Assembly (NCBI RefSeq): GCF_046254955.1
Contig: NZ_JBJXRG010000002.1
Span: forward strand, 620,001-684,000
DNA length: 64,000 nucleotides
Direction of reading: 5' to 3'
DNA from: Qipengyuania_C sp046254955
GTDB taxonomy: Bacteria; Pseudomonadota; Alphaproteobacteria; Sphingomonadales; Sphingomonadaceae
Shown here: positions 18,504 to 26,300 of the stretch, piece by piece
Numbering within the stretch: position 1 is the first letter of the stretch
How the letters are laid out: each line of letters opens with the position of its first letter
Made by a program: the position numbers and the translations under genes
The notes under the pieces: generated by a model
Told to the model about the DNA's origin: nothing
The model's input: the letters and a program-made list of their open reading frames with translations, nothing else
Databases searched by the model: none

Positions 18504-19004
18504 TTGCGCGCTACACGCAGAAACTTCATCGCAGGAAGCGCAGCAGCGACAGTGGTGGCTTCTCTTCCCGCAACCGCTGCAGCCAAGGCAAGCCGAGCAG
18601 ATTGGAAAAATGCCCAGCGCGTGCTTTCCGAAAAAGAGGCCGCATATGATCGCTATCTCAAGACTGTCGTTGAGCCGATTGAGGATCGACTACAGGCAAT
18701 CGAGGACGATGCAGGTATCCCACGGATGCGAGGCTTCAACCCACAGCGAAAGCGATACATGGATGCCAACCCCCGCCTATATCGCGACTATCACGCCTCT
18801 CATGAGGAGCTGGACAGGCTGGCAGAAGAAATCAGCGATGCCACGCTAGTCATTCTCGATACGCCCGCACCAGACGGCGCAGCCCTGCGCTGGAAACTTA
18901 ATCATCTCCTTGAGATGGACAACGAAACCCTTGGCATTTGGTCCGAGGATTACTCGCGCGGAACCATCGCGGACATTGATCGGATTCTTGGCGCGGCTAG
19001 TTAA
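18504..19004 (+). CDS. Putative Tat-exported protein of unknown function
   Basis: A 166-residue protein beginning with a twin-arginine leader: TRRNFIAGSAAATVVASLPATAAA, with the RRNFI core and an ATAAA-type cleavage site. The mature part is helical and charged (WKNAQRVLSEKEAAYDRYL, then HEELDRLAEEISDATLVILDTPA), suggesting a small coiled helical protein. The only in-frame start after the upstream stop is TTG 18504, without a good ribosome site, so the N-terminus depends on that unusual codon. Similar Tat-leader proteins occur in prophage-like islands, but I cannot name a family. Confidence 0.6.
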   Translation: MRATRRNFIAGSAAATVVASLPATAAAKASRADWKNAQRVLSEKEAAYDRYLKTVVEPIEDRLQAIEDDAGIPRMRGFNPQRKRYMDANPRLYRDYHASHEELDRLAEEISDATLVILDTPAPDGAALRWKLNHLLEMDNETLGIWSEDYSRGTIADIDRILGAAS

Positions 19005-19124
19005 CTCAGCACTCTAAGACCGGCATTCTGGCCCCGTCATGCGAAAGTGTGGCGGGGCTTTCACTATGACTACTAGCCTTGCGCATGGAGCCAGATTAGA
19101 AGGGGGCGGTTAAGGGGAGGATAC

Positions 19125-19664
19125 ATGAGGAAGCGAATCACGACAGCAACCTTGGGCATAGTATTATCCCTGCCTCTAATCCCAGCCCACGCTCAAATTG
19201 ATCCCAACGATGCTCGGCCCATCCTATGGGACAAAGCGCGTGCTGGAATGTCGATAGATGACATCCGGGCTGCCTACCCGAAACAAAAAGGGAAGGTAAA
19301 ATGGCATAAGAACCAAGTTGAAGTTGAGGACGTTGTCATCCTCGAAGGTTGCGAAGCCGAGGTAGAGATCCAACACAAGTCTGGCGTGGTTGATGCCGTC
19401 AAAGTAAAAGGCAAGGGTTCGCTGGGTGGTAGGTGCTCTGACAAGGTTCTTGGCGCGCTGTCCGCAAAGTATGGCCAGCCAATGGTTCAACGTGAAACAA
19501 GCAAGTCAATTCTTGCACGCGAAGGTGAGATCGTTGTTTGGAACAAAGATGGCGTAACAATGCGCTTCAAACAGTTCACTAACGGTCCATTTGGCGGTGG
19601 AGGGCTCGGTCAGGCATCGTGGGAACTCACATACACTGCTTCTGCAAGCGAGATATCACTCTAA
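19125..19664 (+). CDS. Secreted protein of unknown function
   Basis: A 179-residue protein with a signal peptide (MRKRITTATLGIVLSLPLIPAHAQ). The mature domain begins with DKARAGMSIDDIRAAYP, a pattern seen in small periplasmic beta-domain proteins, and holds two cysteines about 30 residues apart that could pair. A glycine-rich segment (NGPFGGGGLGQ) lies near the C-terminus. GGGGAGG is placed well before ATG. The nuclease gene begins 3 bases after its stop, so the two are likely an operon. Confidence 0.7.
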   Translation: MRKRITTATLGIVLSLPLIPAHAQIDPNDARPILWDKARAGMSIDDIRAAYPKQKGKVKWHKNQVEVEDVVILEGCEAEVEIQHKSGVVDAVKVKGKGSLGGRCSDKVLGALSAKYGQPMVQRETSKSILAREGEIVVWNKDGVTMRFKQFTNGPFGGGGLGQASWELTYTASASEISL

Positions 19665-19667
19665 CCG

Positions 19668-20012
19668 ATGTTTTTTGCAGCATTGGCATTGGGGATATGC
19701 TCACCCGGCCCTAGGGACAATTGTGTGGTCGATGGTGACACAATCTGGCTTGCTGGCGAGAAAATTCGGCTGGCAGACATTGATGCGCCAGAGATCAACG
19801 GGGATTGCCCTTATGAGCGCGACCTGGCGCTAGCAGCGCGTGACAGGCTTTCTCAGCTCTTATCGGGACCTATAACGCTCTATCGGCAAGGAAAAGATCG
19901 GTACGGGCGCACCCTCGCCGTGGTAGTCGTCGATGGATATTCTGTAGGCGACCAGCTTGTAGCGGAAGGGTTAGCCCGAACCTGGACTGGCAGGCGCGAG
20001 CCGTGGTGCTAG
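19668..20012 (+). CDS. SNase-like (thermonuclease) domain protein
   Basis: A 114-residue staphylococcal-nuclease-fold protein. The first strand DNCVVDGDTIWLAGEKIRL runs into ADIDAPE, which carries the catalytic Arg, Asp and Glu equivalents. KDRYGRTLAVVVV follows, holding the second catalytic Arg. It should cut single- or double-stranded nucleic acid with calcium. The N-terminus (MFFAALALGICS) is a very short hydrophobic stretch, so export is uncertain. Translation is probably coupled to the gene 3 bases upstream, since no ribosome site is visible. Confidence 0.82.
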   Translation: MFFAALALGICSPGPRDNCVVDGDTIWLAGEKIRLADIDAPEINGDCPYERDLALAARDRLSQLLSGPITLYRQGKDRYGRTLAVVVVDGYSVGDQLVAEGLARTWTGRREPWC

Positions 20013-20058
20013 TCCTATATCCGATTTGCGCCTATCGCGATAAGAAAGCCGACCGTCT

Positions 20059-20075
20059 GCTAACGACCCATTAGC
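20059..20075 (+). repeat. Intergenic hairpin repeat, copy 1
   Basis: GCTAA-CGACCCA-TTAGC: perfect 5-bp arms around CGACCCA. Related copies lie at 22176, 22224 and 23771. Confidence 0.5.
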
Positions 20076-20143
20076 GGGTGATAGCCTTGTTCCTCATAGT
20101 TTGATGCATTAGCCTCCATGCCTAACTTGTTCGGGCATGTCTG

Positions 20144-20659
20144 ATGAGCGTGAGGCGCATAAGCGAAAAAGAACTGGATCAAGCCTTCGCCGAGGTATTC
20201 ATTGCCAATCATGAGTTCCGAATCTGGGTGCTAAAGGGAGGCCGGTTCTCTCGGCATGCCCACGACTTCAAGTTGCTTGATCGGGAATTGAGCAAGGCGA
20301 GAGGGCTACCGGATTATTGGTGGAGGCACTGTTGGTGCCCTTTGCCCGACGGAAGCCAAAGCGAAACCGATGTCTTCTTCGTGCTTGAGGCTGACTCCGT
20401 CAGGTTTGCAATTCATTTCGAGAACAAGCCGCCAGACGGGAAGCTCACCATGAGACAAGCTGCTGGCTATCGCCGCCGCGCAGCGTTTATGACTAATGAC
20501 GAGCGCTGGCTTCAACACAGCGATTTCGAAACCGTCTTATTGGCTCCTCAAGCGTTTATCGAGCAGAACAAGGCAGAATCAAGTCAATTTGATCGATCCA
20601 TGAGCTATGAAGAGGTTGCTAATTTTGTTCCTCTGTTTAGCTCCGCGCTGAGCCACTGA
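20144..20659 (+). CDS. Putative PD-(D/E)XK-type nuclease
   Basis: A 171-residue cytoplasmic protein. Residues 74-76 (ETD) are followed by a hydrophobic strand and FAIHFENK, where E93-x-K95 fits the D...ExK metal site. Then QAAGY (Q105-x3-Y109) matches the QxxxY motif found in many helicase-associated and restriction-type nucleases of this superfamily. No DNA-binding or helicase domain is joined to it. It could be a defence or repair nuclease, or an inactive relative; the fold is inferred from motifs alone. It stands as a single gene between the SNase gene and a lipase on the island. No ribosome site is obvious at ATG 20144. Confidence 0.6.
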   Translation: MSVRRISEKELDQAFAEVFIANHEFRIWVLKGGRFSRHAHDFKLLDRELSKARGLPDYWWRHCWCPLPDGSQSETDVFFVLEADSVRFAIHFENKPPDGKLTMRQAAGYRRRAAFMTNDERWLQHSDFETVLLAPQAFIEQNKAESSQFDRSMSYEEVANFVPLFSSALSH

Positions 20660-20846
20660 GGAACTGTTCGACCTCTCTCGCTTTCCTCCCAAATTGCGAA
20701 CTAGTTGCCAGTTCAACCTCAACGCTTGAGCGGGACAGGCTGCTTTCCCGGAATGCGAGCCGAAAGCGGCTGGTCAACTAACGACCCACAATCGGACTTT
20801 GGCATTTCGGCTTGAATATGCAGCCGGTGCGATATTCGCTTAGCGC

Positions 20847-22109
20847 CTAGTAGGGAAGCGCTTCACAGTTTCCTTCGATAGGGTCGCCTGAGAAGGCGGC
20901 CCTTACAAAGGATAGCGAATCGGCCGTCGACGCCGGGACGACCCCGCGGTGATCAAGCTCCGGATAATAGGCTGCCGTGACCTGTGTGCCTGCGGCACAA
21001 GCGCGCTTCACGAGTGCCGCCTGCATCCGCAGAGGCGTGTCACGATCCATTCCACCCGTTCCGACAAACAAGGGCACCCGCAAACCTAGCGTGGAATAGC
21101 CCATTCTCGCGAAGGCCTTTACCAGATGCTCGCTCGGTGGGTGCTTGAAGGTCTGGTTATAGGTCAGCCCCTCTTGCACAACCCTGGTCCGGACCTGTTT
21201 GTGGCAAGTTTCACGGATGGCGAGCGCAATCGGCATTGCGCGTTCGGAAACATATTCCTCCAACCGAAAATTCGCGTCGGTTAGCTGCACAAGCGCGAGC
21301 GCCAAGAGATTATAGGCGAGCAAAGGATCAGGCACGTCGCGAGGCCGTGATTCTTGCAACGCCACTAGTGCTTCGGGCGAGAAGAAGGGCACACCCGTTG
21401 CCACTACGCCCACAATCGCCAGCTCCGGTGCATATTCGCGCGCGTAGGCCGCAGAAGCCACCGCTGCCCCGGCACCTTGCGATTGGCCGAACAGCAATAC
21501 CTTCTTCGAGACTGAAAAGCCGCCCGACTGAACCGCACGGATTATGTCCAGATTGCTGAAGGCTTCGGGCCTGGTAGCCAGATAAGGATGCGTTCCGCGC
21601 GTGCCGAGGCCTTGATAGTCCGACGCGACGACCGCGAACCCCTGCTTTAGCCAAAACTCAAGATGCTCTTTGTCCTGCATTTGCCGGCCATCCCAGGATG
21701 GTGCACAAACATCCGCGATCCCAACCGTACCATGGGTCCACGCCATGAGCGGCCAGCCGCCTACGGGCGCGGCACCTTCGGGCAGGAACAACACACCTGA
21801 CACCGGTAGGAGATCTTCACCCCCAAGCCCATCGGTTGATGAATAGAGAAGGCGAATGTTCGTGCCTGCACCGGGATTGGATTGCCGGTCTTCCAGTGGT
21901 TCCGATTTCAGTAGAACTCCCGGCTTTTCGAGTTCCCCATCGTAGGAATAGAACCCGGATAGAAAGCTATCCCCCAAAGTGAGGCGATCATCGTCCACCA
22001 CCGACTGATTTGCTTCGCGGTCGGGCAGTGGCGCGCAGGCGCTAAATCCAAACAGGCTGGCAGTAGCAACGAGTGCGGTCAGGAAGTTCAATGTGAGGGT
22101 TCGTAGCAT
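20847..22109 (-). CDS. Exported alpha/beta-hydrolase (secretory lipase/esterase type)
   Basis: A 420-residue hydrolase. The leader LRTLTLNFLTALVATASLFGFSACAP has an S-A-C that may be a lipobox, so it may be a lipoprotein. The oxyanion region is MAWTHGTVG, the nucleophile elbow is FGQSQGAGAA, and the likely acid and base are in GTGGMDRDTP and ELDHRG. The arrangement resembles fungal-type secretory lipases (LIP family), which also occur in bacteria. Substrate unknown; a lipid or ester is likely. I chose ATG 22109; two ATGs further upstream would put polar residues before the leader. It is transcribed alone against its neighbours. Confidence 0.78.
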   Translation of the reverse strand: MLRTLTLNFLTALVATASLFGFSACAPLPDREANQSVVDDDRLTLGDSFLSGFYSYDGELEKPGVLLKSEPLEDRQSNPGAGTNIRLLYSSTDGLGGEDLLPVSGVLFLPEGAAPVGGWPLMAWTHGTVGIADVCAPSWDGRQMQDKEHLEFWLKQGFAVVASDYQGLGTRGTHPYLATRPEAFSNLDIIRAVQSGGFSVSKKVLLFGQSQGAGAAVASAAYAREYAPELAIVGVVATGVPFFSPEALVALQESRPRDVPDPLLAYNLLALALVQLTDANFRLEEYVSERAMPIALAIRETCHKQVRTRVVQEGLTYNQTFKHPPSEHLVKAFARMGYSTLGLRVPLFVGTGGMDRDTPLRMQAALVKRACAAGTQVTAAYYPELDHRGVVPASTADSLSFVRAAFSGDPIEGNCEALPY

Positions 22110-22175
22110 GATGGCGCATTTGCTATCGTGCATCGATGGCAACCGCAATGCGTGCAGCTAATGCCGTAGCTGCAA

Positions 22176-22205
22176 CATCCGCTTTCCACCCCACTTTCGG
22201 ACATT
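22176..22205 (+). repeat. Intergenic hairpin repeat, copy 2 (degenerate)
   Basis: CATCCGCTTTCCACCCC followed by ACTTTCGGACATT: imperfect arms around a CCACCCC core, 18 bases before copy 3. Confidence 0.4.
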
Positions 22206-22223
22206 CGGAGCGGAAATTTCGTG

Positions 22224-22254
22224 AATGTCTGCTAACGACCCAGGTGCGGACATT
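22224..22254 (+). repeat. Intergenic hairpin repeat, copy 3
   Basis: AATGTCTGC (22224-22232) pairs with GCGGACATT (22246-22254) apart from one G-T pair; the loop contains TAACGACCCA, as in copy 1. Confidence 0.6.
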
Positions 22255-22550
22255 AGCTGTCAAGGTGAGGTATCCCAGAATGAAACAAGCGGAGAGTTTG
22301 TTGAAATTTAACAGGAAAAAGGGTTGTGATCGTTCTCTCGATGTGTATCCATCAACGGATTGGGTAAACAGGGGCTTCAGATTTAGGTGACATTCGAGCC
22401 ATCGGATAGCTGCGAAACTTAATTCTCATCGCCGTTGGAAACTCGTTGGAGGTTTCCTCGGATACGCCAGTTCGGCTCTCGTCCCTGTTAGGAAGTCCAG
22501 CCAATCTCTTTTTGGAAGAGAGCTGGCGTCGATTTTGTAAGGGGGAGAGT

Positions 22551-23708
22551 ATGCCAGAGCAGATCGGAACTGAGTTCGACGATGTAATTGAAGGTACTGA
22601 AGCCGATGATGTGCTCAAAGGTTTGGGCGGCAATGACACAATCTTTGGTCGCGGTGGTTCAGACGAAATTTTCGGCGGCGACGGCGACGATATTCTGATC
22701 GGCGGTCCGGGCAACGACACACTCGATGGTGGCGAAGGGACGGATTTCGCTGTCTATGTGAACGAAGATGCGGGTGTGACAGTCGATCTTGTCGCAGGCG
22801 TCGCCACAAAGGGTCTGGAATCCGATACATTGCGCTCAATCGAAAACGTCATCGGCTCCAACTATGATGATATGTTGAGCGGTACTGCCGGGGACAATGT
22901 TCTTAGTGGCCGCGGAGGCAATGACATTGTCGACGGCGGCGAGGGAAGCGATCGTGTCTTTGGAGGTGATGGCGAAGACCTTCTCTACGGCGGTGGAGGA
23001 GACGATGTGCTCGGTGGCGGTGATGGCGCCGATCAACTTCGAGGCGGCGATGGTGCCGACCTGCTACTCGGTGACGGCGGCGACGATGCACTCTATGGCG
23101 AGAACGGCGATGACACGCTGATCGGTGGAGCAGGTGCTGATCGGTTTATGATTGGTATCGACAGCGGCAACGATACGATTTTGGACTTCGACTCATCTGA
23201 CGAAATCGTTTTCGATGAGGCGCTTGGAATCGAGTCAATGAGGGACCTGACGATCACAGATACGTCAGAGGGAGCGCTCGTTTCTTGGGGAGATGGGAGC
23301 GATAGCCTGCTATTTGCAGATGTTTCCGCAGCCGAACTATCGCCCTTCGACTTCGGTCTAAGGCCGCCCATACCTGATAACGTGCCAGAAGGTGTAGGGC
23401 CTCCCTCCAATCCAGGTGGCGGCGGAGGTCGACCTAGCAGAGCTGCAGCAGAAACCGAAACTGAACTAGAAAGCGAAGGTAGCGATGCCACTCTGCAGAA
23501 CGTGTTTAGGTCGATCGAGCAAAGCGCCGAGATGGATGCGCTAATTGACCATTATTCAACCGATACACGGGTTGCGCCTTCTCTAACCAATGGTGCGATC
23601 GATAACTCCTCGATATTGGAAGTTCAAATCTCTTATCAGAGCACCGCTTTCGGTGTCCCGCTAGAATCGGGCATTGAGCAAATGGCAGTGGACAGTCAGG
23701 CGCTTTAG
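22551..23708 (+). CDS. RTX (hemolysin-type) calcium-binding repeat protein
   Basis: A 385-residue protein. It contains two blocks of glycine/aspartate nonapeptides (GGxGxDxLx), about four at residues 25-65 and about nine at 120-205, which wind into a calcium-filled parallel beta-roll. The spacer VYVNEDAGVTVDLVAGVATKG between them is the segment often found in these proteins. A glycine-rich linker (about residues 280-292) precedes a roughly 90-residue tail, where a type I secretion signal would be expected. There is no N-terminal signal peptide. No type I secretion genes lie nearby, so export would use a transporter elsewhere. No enzymatic domain is visible. GGGGGAGAG precedes ATG 22551. Confidence 0.88.
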   Translation: MPEQIGTEFDDVIEGTEADDVLKGLGGNDTIFGRGGSDEIFGGDGDDILIGGPGNDTLDGGEGTDFAVYVNEDAGVTVDLVAGVATKGLESDTLRSIENVIGSNYDDMLSGTAGDNVLSGRGGNDIVDGGEGSDRVFGGDGEDLLYGGGGDDVLGGGDGADQLRGGDGADLLLGDGGDDALYGENGDDTLIGGAGADRFMIGIDSGNDTILDFDSSDEIVFDEALGIESMRDLTITDTSEGALVSWGDGSDSLLFADVSAAELSPFDFGLRPPIPDNVPEGVGPPSNPGGGGGRPSRAAAETETELESEGSDATLQNVFRSIEQSAEMDALIDHYSTDTRVAPSLTNGAIDNSSILEVQISYQSTAFGVPLESGIEQMAVDSQAL

Positions 23709-24116
23709 CTTCGTAGTTTACCTTGAGTAGTGCGCCGATTGTTATCCTTTCGAGGAGGGAGCGATGACCAATGTCCGCTACCCACCCATAGGCGGACGAA
23801 AGCCGTCATGATTGAACTGGATCGTCAGCAGACATTGCCATGAGACTTCAGAAATGAACTTCCATGCCGCTCAATCGAAAAGAACTCGCAAGGCATTGAT
23901 CCAGCAAAGCGTGTAGATCGCTGCTACCAGCCAGAACTCGAAAGGCAGTGCCTTTTCTTGGTCATACTCCATGCAGACTAAGTGATGCAGTATGACGTAA
24001 GAGTGCAGTTACAAACCTGTAATCAACAATCCTCGAAACTATGATTCATCTCGAGGCTGAGGTAGACTAGTCGAATAAGAAGCACGGGTCGCCTCATGAT
24101 AAGATTGGAGGCGGTT
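23709..24116. other. 408-bp intergenic region
   Basis: No supported gene. One intergenic hairpin repeat is present at 23771. Otherwise I see only AT-rich leader sequence with GGAGG before the next gene. Confidence 0.5.
23771..23798 (+). repeat. Intergenic hairpin repeat, copy 4
   Basis: TGTCCGC (23772-23778) against GCGGACG (23792-23798), six of seven pairs, with ACCCACCC in the loop. Confidence 0.5.
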
Positions 24117-25082
24117 ATGAAAAAGTTGGTTTCCACCTTAGTCGGCGCGACAGCGCTTTTTGCAGCACATGCGAGCGCAAGTGCCGAAGAACTCTCCATC
24201 GCGACACTAAACACAGAGTTCTTGATCACCGACAAGATTCATATCTCGAGAGGCTTTGATTTCCGACTTAGTGAGGCTGAAAAAGCTGAGTGGCCAGACA
24301 CCCGTCGCGCTCAAGTCTTCGACGAGAAAGCCAATGCAATCGCAGCGGTGCTAGCAAACGTGGATGCAGACATTCTAGTGCTAACCGAAATTGGCGACGG
24401 GCCAGATTTCGACAAAATTAAATCCGCCCTTTCGAACGCTGGATTGAATTACCCTCACGCTGAGATTTGCGACTGCAACGACCCAACAGGCCAAAATGTC
24501 GCTATCTTCTCTCGTCTCCCTTTGAGCAGCGTCGAGGCAAAGATTGAGGGGCGAGAGCACTACCTCGCTGAAGACGACGACCCCGGCACAGAGGGCGACA
24601 CTGGACTTTCAAAGGGCCTGAAGGCGACCGTTTCTTTCCAGGGTCAAGAGATTGTTATCTACGGTGTTCATTTGAAAAGCGAGCGAGGGTTTAGCGAGGC
24701 TGATGGACAACGGATCGCTCAAGCTTCGATAGTGCGTCGCAACTATCTTAAAGACCTGGACGCGGGCCGCCACGTAATTGTTGTCGGGGATCTCAATGAT
24801 CGAAGAGGTGATCCCACCTTAAAGCGCATCCGAGGTTTGGACGACATCCAGCCTGATCTCATCCAAACTGGTCTCTATAACTTCTTCGAGGAATCCGAAC
24901 GCGGCGAAAGGTGGACCTATATCTATCAGGGCCGCCGCCAGCAGATCGACCACATCCTGGTAAGTGATAGCCTTAAGCCCATGCTGAAGAGGACAAAGGG
25001 CATCAAATCGCGTGTCGAGAGGATCACAGATAGCGAAGTGACCGATCATTCTGCGCTAATAGTGACGCTCGATTTTCGCTAG
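24117..25082 (+). CDS. Exported endonuclease/exonuclease/phosphatase-family protein
   Basis: A 321-residue protein with a signal peptide (MKKLVSTLVGATALFAAHASASA). The EEP fold motifs are complete: NTEFLI (Asn), LTEIGDG (metal Glu), YGVHLKS (His), VGDLNDR (Asp/Asn) and TDHSALIV (Asp-His pair). It should be a magnesium-dependent nuclease or phosphodiesterase in the periplasm or outside the cell; secreted DNase is one option, a phospholipid phosphodiesterase another. GGAGG lies seven bases before ATG 24117. It is the third nuclease-type gene on this island. Confidence 0.85.
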   Translation: MKKLVSTLVGATALFAAHASASAEELSIATLNTEFLITDKIHISRGFDFRLSEAEKAEWPDTRRAQVFDEKANAIAAVLANVDADILVLTEIGDGPDFDKIKSALSNAGLNYPHAEICDCNDPTGQNVAIFSRLPLSSVEAKIEGREHYLAEDDDPGTEGDTGLSKGLKATVSFQGQEIVIYGVHLKSERGFSEADGQRIAQASIVRRNYLKDLDAGRHVIVVGDLNDRRGDPTLKRIRGLDDIQPDLIQTGLYNFFEESERGERWTYIYQGRRQQIDHILVSDSLKPMLKRTKGIKSRVERITDSEVTDHSALIVTLDFR

Positions 25083-25310
25083 GAACCTGACTGGCCTCTC
25101 CGCACCGCCAAGGCCCACAAGCTCACTGTTCACTCACTGTAACATCAGCGAGCACCACGCCTCGCGCAAATCCCGTAAAATTCCCGTATTATGGGGAATG
25201 TCCGGCTTGATATTTCTTGATTGTTTTTCAAACGAGATCACGGTGTTTGCTCGGTGTATTATCACCGAAGCGCCCAGCCGGTTTTCGCCGGTATAAATCG
25301 GTGGAATCCG

Positions 25311-25562
25311 CTATGGGTTCAGCCCTTCAAGCCCCGCGAGGTTATCAGCCAAGATAGAGCGCAACTCTCTTTCCAGCGCTCTCGTCTCCGCAGCGTATCT
25401 TCCGTGCTTCCAAGCGTTCCTATTCCCCTTTGCTCCCGTCGACTTTCCTCCGTGAAGGTTGCAGCGCTTTTTCCCTCTGATCGCTGGTCGCTGGCACTCC
25501 GTTCCACGCCTTGTCGTAGCCAAGCATCTCGGGGCCGAATGCGCCGCCTTCATGTTGTTCAT
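25311..25562 (-). CDS. HGGX-motif mobile-element protein
   Basis: About 83 residues. It contains the signature RCLATTRRGTECQRPA, then RCNLHGGKSTGAKGNRN and AWKHGRYAAE. Cys/His spacing (CxxHGG) suggests a small metal-binding fold. Proteins with the HGG(K/M)STG motif are common in prophages and integrative elements of alphaproteobacteria; the function is unknown. The start is uncertain: ATG 25562 or 25553 both give a plausible N-terminus, and the frame stays open to 25703. It overlaps the 3' end of the next gene by at least 134 bases in another frame. Confidence 0.65.
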   Translation of the reverse strand: MNNMKAAHSAPRCLATTRRGTECQRPAIRGKKRCNLHGGKSTGAKGNRNAWKHGRYAAETRALERELRSILADNLAGLEGLNP

Positions 25563-26277
25563 GGGCTTGAGTCCTCGTTTCCGTTTCGCTTGGGGGGCAG
25601 TTGATCGCAGTCTGCGTGCGAGCATCGACATAGACATGCCGCACCGTTTGCTCTGCACCTCGTTGTAGCTTGTGCAGGGTCTCCGCCTGGCGCGCATAGG
25701 CATTCAATAGCTTGGTCGAGAGATTGCCAAACGCCGACATGTGATCGGTAAAGTCCGCCTTTCCGATCATCGATAGCGCCCGCATGGCGGCATCGTGGGT
25801 TGCAGACATTTGGGTGAGCAACGTGCTTTGAACCGTGTCTTGAGGCTTGCCCTCACGAATGAACGACAATGCCGCGTTCACGTTTGTGTCAGTCGCCCCT
25901 CGCTTGTTAGCGGCCTCGTGATAGTTGGAAATGTCGCCCAGGCGGTCGTTGACATAGTCCTGTGAATTGCTGGCGAACGTCTCTGCGTTTCTCAGGACGT
26001 GGACAGTTGCATTGCCTTTCGGGATAAGGCTGATGGCCCCCGTTTCTGATCGCGCAACCGTCAAGACCGGGGCAACCGGGTGTTGCCAGAAGTCCAGCAT
26101 GAGCGCGACAGCTTTGGCCAGTTGTTCGTCCGACCAATCTTTCCAGTCAGGGACTGTCCTTGCAAACTCAGCCTCGATTTCCTGGGCATCCTTACCCTTC
26201 ACCAAATAGGCAATAGGCGTTTCGTCTGGCTGTTCTTTGGCTGTATCATCAGCCGACTTGCTCTTTCGCTTTGTCAC
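25420..26277 (-). CDS. Hypothetical mobile-element protein
   Basis: A 285-residue soluble protein with a basic N-terminus (MTKRKSKSADD). The middle reads GATDTNVNAALSFIREGKPQDT and MSATHDAAMRALSMI, a pattern I associate with proteins that precede HGGX genes in alphaproteobacterial elements, but no function is known. The GTG start has GGAGA in front. The C-terminal 45 residues overlap the HGGX gene in another frame, and that tail is rich in polar residues. It lies in one minus-strand cluster with the HGGX gene. Confidence 0.65.
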   Translation of the reverse strand: MTKRKSKSADDTAKEQPDETPIAYLVKGKDAQEIEAEFARTVPDWKDWSDEQLAKAVALMLDFWQHPVAPVLTVARSETGAISLIPKGNATVHVLRNAETFASNSQDYVNDRLGDISNYHEAANKRGATDTNVNAALSFIREGKPQDTVQSTLLTQMSATHDAAMRALSMIGKADFTDHMSAFGNLSTKLLNAYARQAETLHKLQRGAEQTVRHVYVDARTQTAINCPPSETETRTQAHEQHEGGAFGPEMLGYDKAWNGVPATSDQREKALQPSRRKVDGSKGE

Positions 26278-26300
26278 AATCTGATCTCCCCCGTCCGCGA

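Larger units (their letters stand above)
22110..22550. other. 441-bp intergenic region with two hairpin repeats
   Basis: No convincing gene. It carries two intergenic hairpin repeats near 22176 and 22224 and, at the right end, the ribosome site of the RTX gene (GGGGGAGAG). The sequence between 22256 and 22400 is AT-rich and could hold the promoters of the divergent lipase and RTX genes; I see no clear -35/-10 pair. Confidence 0.5.

Noticed and set aside
22136..22390. 84-residue plus-strand frame
   Set aside because: Passes through two intergenic hairpin repeats and lacks a ribosome site.
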